Shown piece by piece: positions 14,706 through 22,832 of a stretch of DNA of 64,000 nt (position 1 is the first letter of the stretch; every line of letters starts with the position of its first letter). The stretch is from NCBI RefSeq assembly GCF_013139515.1, contig NZ_WTAR01000030.1:1-64000 (forward strand). The letters run 5' to 3'. The notes beneath the pieces were generated by a model. It made no database searches. It worked only from the letters and a program-made list of their open reading frames with translations, and was not told the DNA's origin. The translations under genes and the position numbers were made by a program. This DNA is from Lutibacter sp. (GTDB taxonomy: Bacteria; Bacteroidota; Bacteroidia; Flavobacteriales; Flavobacteriaceae).

Positions 14706-16046
14706 ATGATTAATTTAAAAATAATAGATAGTGTAACATTTGAGATTATACAAGGAAAAGATCTTGTAAAGAAAATACTTTCATATAAAGCTGAATACTG
14801 GAAACAGGGAGCTTATTGTAAAGAAAGGATTGAATATGATAAGAGTTTCGTAACTGGAAAGTATTGTTATAATGGTTTTATTCCTAGAATTAGAAAGTAT
14901 TGTGAAGATAGAAATATTCCATTTGCGTGTGATGGGGATATAGATATAATAAAACCTGTAAGAAAACCCAAATTAAAAGATATTAAATTTAGAGATATTC
15001 AATTAGAATCAATAAAACAAATAAACGATAAACAAACAGGTGTAATTAATTTAAGTACAGGTATAGGCAAAACAATTTTTGCTGCTGGTTTAATATCTAC
15101 ATATAAAAACCCAAAAGTATTATTTATATGTAGATCTAATGATTTAGTTAATCAAGCATATGAAACTTTTAATAGTTTTGGTTTTAAATGTTGTAAAATT
15201 GGAAATGGTAAAAAAGTAATTGACAGTCCTATTGTTTGTGGAACTGTTCAAACATACAAAAATTTAGATTTAATTAAATATTGTTCATATTTTGATATCT
15301 TAATCGTTGATGAAATCCATAAAGGTATGAATATTGGAGGACAATATGAAAAAGTTTTATCTAAAGTTTTAGCTCCAATAAGAGTTGGTTTAACAGGGAC
15401 TATTCCTAAAAAAATTGGAAATGCAATGTTAATAGAAGGTTTGATTGGTGAAGTTGTTGTTAAAGCAGATACAGTTTATGGAATAAAAGAGAATATATTA
15501 ATGAAACCAAAAATAGAATATATTATATATCCACTTGCAAAATCAATTTCAAAATATTCAACATATAAAGAATTATATAATCATGGAATAGTAGAAAATA
15601 CAGCAAGAAATAATGCAATATGTAAAGAGATTAAAAAAGAAGTCGAAGATAAAAATTCAAGTATAATTTTTTGTGTAGAAATAAAACATATTGAAAATAT
15701 ATCAAGAATATTAACTGAGAAAGGCATAATTCATAAATGTGTTTATGGAGATATAGATGTTGATGAAAGAATTAAAATTAAGAAAGATTTAATTAATAAA
15801 AAATATTATGCAGTAATCTCAAGTGTTGTTTGGGTAGAAGGTCTTGATATACCTAGTTTGAATTGCATATTCAATATTTCTGGTGGAAAATCCAATGAAG
15901 CATTATTACAAAAAATAGGAAGAGTATTAAGAACATCAGAAAATAAAAAAGAATGTAAAGTATATGAGGTTTTAGATCCTGGTAAATATTTAGCTGATCA
16001 TACAATAAAAAGACTAACTGTATTAAAACAAAACGATATTATTTAA
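14706..16046 (+). CDS. SF2 DEAD/DEAH-type helicase (UvsW-like)
   Basis: A 446-aa superfamily 2 helicase; the track start at 14679 is replaced by the ATG at 14706, just after the previous stop. Walker A is NLSTGIGKTIFAAGL (about 110-125), Walker B is ILIVDEIHKG (DEIH box), motif III is VGLTGTIPK and motif VI is LLQKIGRVLRTSE. An N-terminal part resembling the T4 UvsW DNA-binding domain precedes the motor. Such enzymes remodel branched DNA and clear R-loops during phage replication and recombination. Confidence 0.88.
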   Translation: MINLKIIDSVTFEIIQGKDLVKKILSYKAEYWKQGAYCKERIEYDKSFVTGKYCYNGFIPRIRKYCEDRNIPFACDGDIDIIKPVRKPKLKDIKFRDIQLESIKQINDKQTGVINLSTGIGKTIFAAGLISTYKNPKVLFICRSNDLVNQAYETFNSFGFKCCKIGNGKKVIDSPIVCGTVQTYKNLDLIKYCSYFDILIVDEIHKGMNIGGQYEKVLSKVLAPIRVGLTGTIPKKIGNAMLIEGLIGEVVVKADTVYGIKENILMKPKIEYIIYPLAKSISKYSTYKELYNHGIVENTARNNAICKEIKKEVEDKNSSIIFCVEIKHIENISRILTEKGIIHKCVYGDIDVDERIKIKKDLINKKYYAVISSVVWVEGLDIPSLNCIFNISGGKSNEALLQKIGRVLRTSENKKECKVYEVLDPGKYLADHTIKRLTVLKQNDII

Positions 16047-16064
16047 CAGATTGATACACTAATT

Positions 16065-16091
16065 TAAAGTTTTGTTAAACTATGCCGATAA
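16065..16091 (+). promoter_or_regulatory. Perfect sigma28 (FliA)-type promoter
   Basis: TAAAGTTT, 11-base spacer, GCCGATAA: identical at all 16 positions to the E. coli FliA consensus. It lies 19 bases upstream of the HTH gene at 16111, with a strong AGGAG between. The early operon upstream ends at 16046, so this is an independent transcription unit. Confidence 0.8.
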
Positions 16092-16110
16092 GTATTAAAA
16101 GGAGATTATA

Positions 16111-16308
16111 ATGAATTCAAAAGAATTAGATCAAATAAGAAATGAAATGGGTTGGACTAAAAGAGAAATGGCTAAAAGGTTGGGAATTAGTGAAGTTACA
16201 TTAAATAGATATATTAATAAAGACAACAATATCCCAAAATGTATAGAATATTTAGCCAAAACATTTAAAATTTTTCATGTAAATGGTGATCAATATGGTA
16301 GATTATAG
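16111..16308 (+). CDS. Small HTH regulator under sigma28-type promoter
   Basis: A 65-aa helix-turn-helix protein: MGWTKREMAKRLGISEVTLN, then RYINKDNNIP, a Cro/C1-like fold. It is a paralogue of the protein at 24560 (both have GWTKR..A..LGI.E and the same length to about residue 57). The last ~10 residues (VNGDQYGRL) overlap the start of the AP2 endonuclease and differ from the paralogue, suggesting the endonuclease insertion changed its tail. Probably a transcription regulator or small DNA-binding protein. Confidence 0.8.
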   Translation: MNSKELDQIRNEMGWTKREMAKRLGISEVTLNRYINKDNNIPKCIEYLAKTFKIFHVNGDQYGRL

Positions 16309-16984
16309 TAAATACATTGGAAAGAAATACAATAGATTGACAATTTTAGAATATACCGGTGTTAAGAAAAAAGTAAGTCATGTTTTATGCAAATGTGATT
16401 GTGGAACTTTTAAAGAATTTTCTTTAAAATTAGTAAAAACTAGTGGCACTAAATCATGTGGTTGTTTAAAAAGAGAAAAAGCATCTGTAAGACTAACAAT
16501 TCATGGTTTAAAAAATCATAAATTGTATTCAGTATGGGAAGGTTTAAAAAAGAGATGTTATGGTGAAAATCAACCACGATATAAAGATTATGGAGGTAGA
16601 GGGATTAGTGTTTGTGATAAATGGAGATATAATCCTAAAGCATTTATTGAATGGTCTTTAAACAATGGTTGGAAGATAGGGTTATGTATAGATAGAGAAA
16701 ATAATAATGGTGATTATACACCTGATAATTGTAGATTTGTCACATATACAATTAATAATTTAAATAAAAGAATTCAATCCAACAACACTTCTGGATACAC
16801 TGGTGTCTTTTTTAGAAAAAGAGAAAATAAATTTAATTGCAATATAAAATTAAATAGAAAATTTTTACTAGATAAATATAGTTTTAAAACAGCAATTGAT
16901 GCAGCAATTTATAGAGACTTGTTTATATTAGAAAATAAATTACCTCATCAATTAAATTTACCTGAATTAATATATTGGAGATGA
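16295..16984 (+). CDS. AP2-domain HNH homing endonuclease
   Basis: About 229 aa (the track gives 16283; ATGs at 16283 and 16295 are both possible and neither has a good ribosome site). Cys pairs CKCDCG and SCGCLKRE form a zinc-binding part, KDYGGRGISVCDKWRYNPKA, FIEWSLNNGW and CIDRENNNGDYTPDNCRFVT match the HNH region, and NTSGYTGVFFRKRENKFNCN followed by FKTAIDAAIYRDLF matches the DNA-binding AP2 fold. Such enzymes are selfish and cut intron- or intein-less alleles. It sits inside the tail of the HTH gene, with relatives at 60862 and a scar at 4300. Confidence 0.88.
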   Translation: MVDYSKYIGKKYNRLTILEYTGVKKKVSHVLCKCDCGTFKEFSLKLVKTSGTKSCGCLKREKASVRLTIHGLKNHKLYSVWEGLKKRCYGENQPRYKDYGGRGISVCDKWRYNPKAFIEWSLNNGWKIGLCIDRENNNGDYTPDNCRFVTYTINNLNKRIQSNNTSGYTGVFFRKRENKFNCNIKLNRKFLLDKYSFKTAIDAAIYRDLFILENKLPHQLNLPELIYWR

Positions 16985-16988
16985 GAAT

Positions 16989-17213
16989 ATGACTTTTAAA
17001 AGCTTAGGTAAAATGAATGTAACCTTGGGTTTATTAAAAGATTTAGGTTTGAGAGCAATGAGAGATAAACATTCAATGAAAACATGGATGGGTATTGCTA
17101 TTGATTGGGCTTCTAGTGCTGATGCAGAGATTAATAGACTTGATGAAAAGGTTTCTAAATTAGAGAAGGAGAATCTAACTTTAGAATCAAGACTTAAATC
17201 ATATAAAAACTAA
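16989..17213 (+). CDS. Hypothetical protein with C-terminal coiled coil
   Basis: A 74-aa protein. MTFKSLGKMNVTLGLLKDLG, then DWASSADAEINRLDEKVSKL, with heptad-like leucines to the end. No family recognised. Confidence 0.65.
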   Translation: MTFKSLGKMNVTLGLLKDLGLRAMRDKHSMKTWMGIAIDWASSADAEINRLDEKVSKLEKENLTLESRLKSYKN

Positions 17214-17326
17214 TGTAAAATACATATCAGTAGATGTAATTCTGAGAAAGAAAATGTTTCTGATTTGAAAATAGAACACTTAAACTAGAATGAAAGATAT
17301 ATTAATGATAAGTAGGGGTGAATAAT

Positions 17327-17716
17327 ATGAGTATAAAATACAAAATTGGTAAAGATGTACCATCAGAAGTTCTAACATCAAGATTGGATGAACTATCAAG
17401 TGCAATAACTAAAGGTAAAGTTGGCATTGAACGTGAATTTTATATGAGAGTGCCAGCAGAAGTTGACCATGATGCTGATTTAGTTATTGCCGAAGCGAGT
17501 AGAAGGATAGCCGAATTAGAAAATGAACTTAGCAAATATAGAAAAAAAATAAAATACAACTTAAAAGGCTTTGAATTAACAGAACCATATAATACCGATT
17601 GTTTTTATTGGCAATTAGCTAAAGGTATTGGTTATTTTTGTAATAATAAGTTGACAAAAGGTACTGATTGTAGTAAAGTTAATTGTGCTTTTGAAATTGA
17701 AAAACTTAAGGAGTAA
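17327..17716 (+). CDS. Hypothetical protein
   Basis: A 129-aa protein; the ATG at 17327 after AGGGGTG is preferred over the GTG at 17318. It has a helical middle (IAEASRRIAELENELSKYRK) and a C-terminal Cys set (CFYW, YFCNNKLTKGTDCSKVNC) that may bind zinc. Function unknown. Confidence 0.7.
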   Translation: MSIKYKIGKDVPSEVLTSRLDELSSAITKGKVGIEREFYMRVPAEVDHDADLVIAEASRRIAELENELSKYRKKIKYNLKGFELTEPYNTDCFYWQLAKGIGYFCNNKLTKGTDCSKVNCAFEIEKLKE

Positions 17717-17718
17717 TA

Positions 17719-18408
17719 ATGAGTGTGTACATTACAGGTGATATTCATGGTAGTATTGATATTAGAAAACTAAATTCTGATAATTTTCCAGAACAAAAAA
17801 ATATGACTAAAGATGATATTTTAATTATACTTGGTGATTTTGGACTTATTTGGGATGTTGGACAATCAGGAAAAGAAGAACAATATTGGCTAGATTGGTT
17901 AAATTCTAGAAATTTTACAGTTTTTTGCATTCTTGGCAATCATGAAAATTATGATCGTTTAAATCAATGTCCAAAAGTTGGTAAGAATCTTAGAAAAATT
18001 CATGATTCAATCTTTTGGATGGAGAATGGTATTCATATTATACAAGGGAAAGTATTTTTTACATTTGGTGGTGGTACTTCAATTGATAAAATGTTTAGAA
18101 AAGAAAATGTTAGTTGGTGGCCTGAAGAAATACCAAATTGTAATGAATTTGAAAGATGTTTAGAAATTATAGAAACAGTTGGACAAGTAGATTGTGTATT
18201 GACTCATGCTGCACCTGAATCATTGTTGAATAAAATCTTTATCAATGAAAACTTTAAAAAAGAAGCAAGTTGTCAAGTAGAAAAATATTTAGATATTGTT
18301 AGAGAAAAATTAATTTTTGATGATTGGTTCTTTGGTCACTACCATAAAGACAAGATAATAGATCTTCAAACAGAATGTGTTTATTACCAAATAATTAAGA
18401 TAATTTAG
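17719..18408 (+). CDS. Calcineurin-like metallophosphoesterase
   Basis: A 229-aa protein with the five metallophosphoesterase motifs in order: ITGDIHG, ILGDFGLIWD, ILGNHENYDRL, LTHAAPES and GHYHKD. These bind two metal ions. Related phage enzymes act on nucleotides, nucleic acid ends or protein phosphates; the substrate here cannot be told. A second member of the fold is at 19633 and a third at 42171. Confidence 0.9.
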   Translation: MSVYITGDIHGSIDIRKLNSDNFPEQKNMTKDDILIILGDFGLIWDVGQSGKEEQYWLDWLNSRNFTVFCILGNHENYDRLNQCPKVGKNLRKIHDSIFWMENGIHIIQGKVFFTFGGGTSIDKMFRKENVSWWPEEIPNCNEFERCLEIIETVGQVDCVLTHAAPESLLNKIFINENFKKEASCQVEKYLDIVREKLIFDDWFFGHYHKDKIIDLQTECVYYQIIKII

Positions 18409-18417
18409 GAATAGTAT

Positions 18418-18585
18418 ATGAATAAAAAAAATATAATTGTGGAAATAAATAATTTACTATATTTAAAAACTATTATAAGTGGAAGGATTAAAAATAATAC
18501 TCATAAAGAATTATTATCATTTTATAATAAACAATTAATAGATATTAATAAACAAATTAAATTAATAGGTGAAATGAATGAATGA
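18418..18585 (+). CDS. 55-aa helical protein
   Basis: MNKKNIIVEINNLLYLKTII, ending KLIGEMNE. Not in the ORF track. Its stop overlaps the next ORF start. Predicted two-helix protein; function unknown. Confidence 0.55.
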   Translation: MNKKNIIVEINNLLYLKTIISGRIKNNTHKELLSFYNKQLIDINKQIKLIGEMNE

Positions 18586-18928
18586 TATGACAGGATTAAA
18601 CGAATACAATAGAAAAATTGCTGCTGGTGAAATTGAAAGAGTTAAACGGAGAAACCCTGCTGAAAAATTTGAATTAAAACCATCACGTAAAAATGCTATT
18701 AATGCTTTTTGTTATGAATGTACTGGTAAAAATAGAGAAGAAATTAAATTCTGTACAAGTTGGGACTGTCAATTTAGGAATTATAGGCAATATAAAATTA
18801 AGAATGAAGAAAATCTAACAATGGATGAACAAAAACAAATCTCAAAGATGTATTTTGATCATCTAAGAGCAGAATCTGAAAATGATTATAGGGATTGTTT
18901 GAAAAGTCAACTATTGGAAGAGTTATGA
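18578..18928 (+). CDS. Zinc-finger phage protein (CYECTG family)
   Basis: A 116-aa protein with NAINAFCYECTGKNREEIKF, then CTSWDCQFRNYRQYK. The C-x2-C...C-x4-C spacing is that of an uncharacterised phage zinc protein family I recognise as common near early genes. It starts after AGGTGAA and overlaps its neighbours. Confidence 0.75.
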   Translation: MNDMTGLNEYNRKIAAGEIERVKRRNPAEKFELKPSRKNAINAFCYECTGKNREEIKFCTSWDCQFRNYRQYKIKNEENLTMDEQKQISKMYFDHLRAESENDYRDCLKSQLLEEL

Positions 18929-19224
18929 GTTTACAATGTTGTTGCGGAAGGTATAAAGACATAGATGAAGAGTTTATATCTAACGGTTTTGTGCATCAAC
19001 CACTTGGCGTAGAAGGAAACTTTTGTGGCCCTGTAGACAAACACACCATAAAATACCTTAAGGCTAAGATTACTGAATTAGAGAAAGAACTTTTAACTCC
19101 AGACTACCACAACAAATACCTACTGTTAGCTAAAGTGCATAAGAAAAAAAGCAAAGAACTTAGAGTTCTCAAAGCTAAGGTTGTTGAGGTTGTTAACGTA
19201 GTGAAACTATTAAAGAATATATAA
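18925..19224 (+). CDS. Hypothetical Cys-rich coiled-coil protein
   Basis: A 99-aa protein; the start at 18925 follows GGAAGAG and is better than the 18895 ATG given in the track. The N-terminus MSLQCCCGRYKDIDEEFISN is Cys-rich, and the rest is a Lys/Glu/Leu-rich coiled coil. Base composition is slightly less AT-rich than its neighbours. Confidence 0.65.
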   Translation: MSLQCCCGRYKDIDEEFISNGFVHQPLGVEGNFCGPVDKHTIKYLKAKITELEKELLTPDYHNKYLLLAKVHKKKSKELRVLKAKVVEVVNVVKLLKNI

Positions 19225-19239
19225 TAATTAAAGGTATTT

Positions 19240-19632
19240 ATGAGAAATATATTTAAATGTCCTAAATGTGGATATAAAAATTATACCGATGCTAAAGATA
19301 ATGAAAAAAGAAAAGAAGAATTAAGGAAACATAATTTTTATCCAGAAACTGAAATAATTCATGATGGTTGGCCTAGGATTGGCTTAACTGATGCTGATAA
19401 TACAATTGATGAATCATTAGCTAATGATAAAAAAACACCACTTGGTATGATCATTAAAAAACCTTTTGGTATGGGTAAAGTATTACCACCAACACCATAT
19501 TTAAAACATCCTGACTCTCCACGAAAAAGGATTGTCAAAGAAGATATTTTCATACCTAACCCATCTGCCTGGTTTGGTGAAAATATTAGAGAAGCTGTAC
19601 ATATTATTAAGCGATTATTTAGGAGAAATTAA
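19240..19632 (+). CDS. Zinc-ribbon hypothetical protein
   Basis: A 130-aa protein beginning MRNIFKCPKCGYKNYTDAKD with a single CPKC pair, then a Pro-rich middle (GKVLPPTPYLKHPDSP) and a basic C-terminus. No domain recognised beyond the ribbon. It abuts the phosphoesterase gene directly. Confidence 0.65.
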   Translation: MRNIFKCPKCGYKNYTDAKDNEKRKEELRKHNFYPETEIIHDGWPRIGLTDADNTIDESLANDKKTPLGMIIKKPFGMGKVLPPTPYLKHPDSPRKRIVKEDIFIPNPSAWFGENIREAVHIIKRLFRRN

Positions 19633-20169
19633 ATGTATTACTTCACGGCAGATGAACATTATAATCACAGCATAGCAATCACATATAATAATCGACCATT
19701 TTCTTCTGTTGAAGAGATGAATGAAACTATGATTGAGAACCATAATTCTATTGTCACTAAAGACGATATTACAATTCATGCTGGAGATTTTGGATTTTTC
19801 AAATCCCTTGCATCGGCATTTGAAGTTGTAGATAGGTTGAATGGCAAACACATATTTCTGAAAGGTTCACACGATCACTGGATGAAAAGACAGAACAACA
19901 GCAAATCTTATTTTCATGAAATATGGGAGAAAAGAATTGATAATCAAATGATTGTTGTTTGTCATTATGCTATGAAAACTTGGCACTGTTCACATTATAA
20001 TTCTTGGAATTTACATGGACATTCACATGGCCATTTAAATCCTGAAGGAAAACAGTATGATGTTGGTGTTGATTGTAATCAATTTCACCCTGTATCGCTT
20101 GAAGAAATAAGAATTATAATGGATGGTAAACCAGACAATTTTAATTTAATTAGGAAGGACAATGGATAA
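19633..20169 (+). CDS. Calcineurin-like metallophosphoesterase (phage type)
   Basis: A 178-aa enzyme with FTADEHYNH, IHAGDFGFFK, LKGSHDHWMK, VVCHYAMKTW and LHGHSHGHL. GSHDHW and CHYA are typical of the compact phage/bacterial phosphoesterase subfamily. The metal ligands are all present. Its substrate is unknown; nucleic acid or nucleotide hydrolysis is plausible. Confidence 0.9.
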   Translation: MYYFTADEHYNHSIAITYNNRPFSSVEEMNETMIENHNSIVTKDDITIHAGDFGFFKSLASAFEVVDRLNGKHIFLKGSHDHWMKRQNNSKSYFHEIWEKRIDNQMIVVCHYAMKTWHCSHYNSWNLHGHSHGHLNPEGKQYDVGVDCNQFHPVSLEEIRIIMDGKPDNFNLIRKDNG

Positions 20170-20245
20170 TATTAAACCTAAACACATTAATCAGTGGACT
20201 AATAAAATAAAGGATAATCAAAATGGAGCTAGAAAAAAGAATTAA
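20162..20245 (+). CDS. 27-aa peptide ORF
   Basis: MDNIKPKHINQWTNKIKDNQ, ending NGARKKN. Very small, but preceded by AGGAAGGA at good spacing. It overlaps the next ORF in another frame. Translation plausible; function unknown. Confidence 0.35.
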   Translation: MDNIKPKHINQWTNKIKDNQNGARKKN

Positions 20246-20423
20246 AAGGTTTATGGAAGGGATAGAGGGAAATTACAATAAACAGCATACACTGCAGATA
20301 GAAAATTTATTTGCTGCCCATATTTTAGACCAGGACAAAGACACCAGACATGCCTGTGCTGAGTTAATGGTAGAAACTGTTGACTATAAGGAGTGTATTA
20401 ATTGTGATGGTGGGTTGAAATAA
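20223..20423 (+). CDS. Hypothetical protein
   Basis: A 66-aa protein, MELEKRIKRFMEGIEGNYNK, ending CINCDGGLK with one CxxC pair. No family recognised. Base composition becomes less AT-rich from here to about 21.4 kb. Confidence 0.6.
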   Translation: MELEKRIKRFMEGIEGNYNKQHTLQIENLFAAHILDQDKDTRHACAELMVETVDYKECINCDGGLK

Positions 20424-20553
20424 ATTTTCTATTTAATGTTAAAGTTAACTGGCACTTGGCAGAAACAAGTATATAAAAAAAATTAAATCATGTGATAAAT
20501 GTGGCCTCTTGCTGTCAACATTGATTTCATGGTTATCGAAATTGGTAATAATT

Positions 20554-20808
20554 ATGACATTTATTAAAAATAAAAAAGACCTTCAGCCCCCTGAGTTAAC
20601 TTACTGCACGTTTTTCAGAAACGATCTAAGAAGAATAATTATAGGAAAAGGGGATGATGGTTTCTTCTACACACAGACCACACACCTTGACAGAGAAACT
20701 TTAAAGTTTAGCAAAAGCCCTTTATCTGTATTCCATGAGGAATCACTGAAAGCGATAGTCAAAACCTATCTAGAACACTATACTGATATTGGCAAGATGA
20801 CTTTCTGA
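20554..20808 (+). CDS. Hypothetical protein, start uncertain
   Basis: An 84-aa form starts MTFIKNKKDLQPPELTYC. The frame is open further upstream and would add a CDKCG zinc-ribbon-like piece (KIKSCDKCGLLLSTLISWL), reached only from a TTG (20509) or earlier non-ATG start. The conserved-looking part is FFRNDLRRIIIGKGDDGFFY. Function unknown. Confidence 0.55.
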   Translation: MTFIKNKKDLQPPELTYCTFFRNDLRRIIIGKGDDGFFYTQTTHLDRETLKFSKSPLSVFHEESLKAIVKTYLEHYTDIGKMTF

Positions 20809-20854
20809 GATCCTCTTGGTTAAAATATAACGTTTGAGATAAGGAGACTGCGAA

Positions 20855-21151
20855 GTGAAACTCACAGACAAAATAGCATGTAAGGAATATAAACGATGCA
20901 GGAATGCAGGAACTAATATGGCGTGTACCATTTCTGACGGTAGCAGGTGTGTAGCCTTCTTAGAAATAACCAATGTAAAATCTGTCCGTTCTAGTGATTT
21001 ACTAGTATGCCCGTTTTGCGGAAAGTCTGCAAGTGCCACATCAGACTGGGCCACAGATGTCCAACTAAAACACTACGGAGAAAGTGTTGGTTGTAAGAGT
21101 TGTGATATATTTTTAGACAGTAAAGAAGCCTGGAATATAAGGGTAATATAA
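20855..21151 (+). CDS. Lar-like zinc-ribbon protein (restriction alleviation family)
   Basis: A 98-aa protein starting at GTG after AAGGAG with 8-base spacing. The C-terminal half has LVCPFCGKSASATSDW, VGCKSCDIFLDSKEAWNIR, the arrangement CPFCG...C..C...(E)AWN.R of the Lar family. Lar of prophage Rac modulates type I restriction; most family members have no tested role. The N-terminal Cys (CKEYKRCRNAGTNMACTIS) may form a second zinc site. Confidence 0.65.
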   Translation: MKLTDKIACKEYKRCRNAGTNMACTISDGSRCVAFLEITNVKSVRSSDLLVCPFCGKSASATSDWATDVQLKHYGESVGCKSCDIFLDSKEAWNIRVI

Positions 21152-21190
21152 CGTCTATAATCAATGGACACCAACTACCAAGGAGAAATT

Positions 21191-21385
21191 ATGAAAGAGT
21201 GTGTAAAAAGTGAACACTGTATGCACCAAACTGGGCAAATGCTGCTGAGTGACCCGCCACAAATAGAAATGATTTGTTGCCATTGTGGGTGGAAAGATAT
21301 TTTACGGATTACACAAGGCATGATTAACCCAAAACAACATGGTAAGTTTATGCCTGTAAATCCATTTGGTATGGTAGACAGCTAA
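21191..21385 (+). CDS. Zinc-ribbon hypothetical protein
   Basis: A 64-aa protein; the ATG at 21191 after AAGGAG is chosen over the track start at 21164. MKECVKSEHCMHQTGQMLLS and MICCHCGWKDI supply C..C...C..C ligands. It shares the less AT-rich composition of this segment. Function unknown. Confidence 0.65.
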   Translation: MKECVKSEHCMHQTGQMLLSDPPQIEMICCHCGWKDILRITQGMINPKQHGKFMPVNPFGMVDS

Positions 21386-21441
21386 CAGTGAGCTAGACAG
21401 AATTTGCTATATTAGTGCTAGTAAAAGAAAGAATATAACTA

Positions 21442-21470
21442 TTGACAAAACAAAAAGGATGTGATAAAAT
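21442..21470 (+). promoter_or_regulatory. Sigma70-like promoter overlapping a ribosome site
   Basis: TTGACA, 17 bases, TAAAAT immediately before the ATG at 21471. The spacing is ideal, but the start point would fall inside the ORF, so it would serve genes from 21625 on, or the match is incidental to the AAGGATG ribosome site. Confidence 0.4.
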
Positions 21471-21638
21471 ATGCTATGTGAATCATGTGAAATAGGAGTT
21501 ATTGAAGATGGAATGGGTTGTACAGTTTGTGGTACAGGTAAACAAGAACAGGATGAACACACAGAAAAACAACATCCTAATAATTGTCAATGCCAGTTGT
21601 GTTTAATTTGGAGAGGAGATTTAAATGAAGATATTTAG
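21471..21638 (+). CDS. 55-aa zinc-knuckle protein
   Basis: MLCESCEIGVIEDGMGCTVC, then CQCQLCLIWRGD. Three CxxC-type pairs suggest zinc binding. It is missing from the track but has a ribosome site (AAGGATG) and overlaps the next gene. Confidence 0.6.
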   Translation: MLCESCEIGVIEDGMGCTVCGTGKQEQDEHTEKQHPNNCQCQLCLIWRGDLNEDI

Positions 21639-21792
21639 TCATATAATTGGCACTATAGCATTTTTATTTTTTATGTATGGAATATATTGGGTTGGTAAAA
21701 CAATAAGTTATAATATATTTTACAAAGATATGGTAAGAGGAACAGTAATTGAAATGGTTAATCCAGAATATTTAAAAATAGAGGATGAATAA
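21625..21792 (+). CDS. 55-aa membrane protein
   Basis: MKIFSHIIGTIAFLFFMYGI, then YWVGKTISYNIFYKD: one transmembrane helix near the N-terminus. GGAGAGGAG ribosome site. Function unknown. Confidence 0.6.
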   Translation: MKIFSHIIGTIAFLFFMYGIYWVGKTISYNIFYKDMVRGTVIEMVNPEYLKIEDE

Positions 21793-21793
21793 A

Positions 21794-22111
21794 ATGGGAC
21801 TTCTTGAAAAGTTAAATGAAAATAATTATAAAAATTATGGTGAACAAGTTTATAAGACAGGATCTATATTATATCAAAAGAAATTTCCAAGTGGTTGTTT
21901 TGTAAACTTTTACTATTATCCAGCAAGCGAATATTTTCTTTATCCAATGGCAGAAGTTGAAATATCTTTTGAATGTGATAAAAATGGTATGTGGTGCAAT
22001 CATAAATTATATGGATTAAATGCTGATGAAATGGGTGAAAATTTTGAAAGAATAGAATTAAAACTATTAGCAATATATGAACTTTTAGAAGGGTATAAAT
22101 ACAAAGAATAA
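21794..22111 (+). CDS. Hypothetical protein
   Basis: A 105-aa protein; the ATG at 21794 (MGLLEKLNENNYKNYG) fits the GAGG spacing better than 21785. Rich in aromatic residues (CFVNFYYYPASEYFLYPM). No family recognised. Confidence 0.65.
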   Translation: MGLLEKLNENNYKNYGEQVYKTGSILYQKKFPSGCFVNFYYYPASEYFLYPMAEVEISFECDKNGMWCNHKLYGLNADEMGENFERIELKLLAIYELLEGYKYKE

Positions 22112-22132
22112 TTAATTTAATGGAGAATTAAG

Positions 22133-22339
22133 ATGGATTTAAAAGAAGCGTTTGTTGAACTTGAGTATTTTGTAGTAAGTAAAGGATGGAGTAAAGAGAA
22201 AGAGGCTTTTTATCTTATTAAGTCTCAATTTGAACTTACAGAACCAAAACTTGCAGAACCAATTCATCCTGATGTTTTAAAAAATCATGGAGATCCTTCT
22301 GAAGAATCTCCACCATCTCCAACTAAAAGAAATAAATAA
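22133..22339 (+). CDS. Hypothetical protein, possible frameshifted C-terminus
   Basis: A 68-aa protein, MDLKEAFVELEYFVVSKGWS, ending in a Pro/Ser stretch (GDPSEESPPSPTKRNK). A +1 shift at ACT-AAA-A-GAA opens a further 36 or so codons of Lys/Ser-rich sequence (NDLDKEINDVNKKSKKETKS) ending KKSKASV. The tail reads like natural coding sequence, so the gene may be frameshifted or decoded by recoding. Confidence 0.6.
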   Translation: MDLKEAFVELEYFVVSKGWSKEKEAFYLIKSQFELTEPKLAEPIHPDVLKNHGDPSEESPPSPTKRNK

Positions 22340-22359
22340 TGATCTTGATAAAGAGATAA

Positions 22360-22692
22360 ATGATGTTAACAAGAAAAGTAAAAAAGAAACCAAGTCTAGT
22401 TCCAAAACTAAGTCAAGTTCTAAAAAATCCAAAGCTAGCGTTTAGTTGGTATTTATTATCTTGTTTTTTATACTATAAACAATCTATATGTATATTAACA
22501 GATGATGAATTCGATCATTTATCTAAATACATATTAAGTGAATGGAATAATTTTGATCATATGCACAAACACTTAATATGTATTGATGATCTACAAGCTG
22601 GAACTGGTTATGCTATTAAATACCCATTAATAGTTGAACATTCAGCTATGAAATGGTATTTTGCAATGAGTGGGAATAGTACAACAAAATGA
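22360..22692 (+). CDS. Conserved phage protein, N-terminus uncertain
   Basis: A 110-aa ORF. The part from about residue 28 (AFSWYLLSCFLYYKQSICIL, DDEFDHLSKYILSEWNNFDH, HLICIDDLQAGTGYAIKYP) resembles an uncharacterised family in many phages. The first ~27 residues overlap the putative shifted tail of the previous gene in another frame and look unnatural, so the real start may differ. Function unknown. Confidence 0.65.
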   Translation: MMLTRKVKKKPSLVPKLSQVLKNPKLAFSWYLLSCFLYYKQSICILTDDEFDHLSKYILSEWNNFDHMHKHLICIDDLQAGTGYAIKYPLIVEHSAMKWYFAMSGNSTTK

Positions 22693-22832
22693 AAACTTCT
22701 TATAAAAACTTATATTTATTTTCTATAGTAATTTCATTTGTTTTTTGGAGTCTTGCTTTTTACAATTTTAATTTTGCATATATTGCCATTATATTTAATT
22801 GGTATCAATGGTATTTATTGAGGAAAATATGA
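22689..22832 (+). CDS. 47-aa membrane protein
   Basis: MKTSYKNLYLFSIVISFVFW, then SLAFYNFNFAYIAIIFNW: two short hydrophobic stretches. The ATG overlaps the stop of the previous gene and its stop overlaps the next start (ATGA). Function unknown. Confidence 0.6.
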   Translation: MKTSYKNLYLFSIVISFVFWSLAFYNFNFAYIAIIFNWYQWYLLRKI

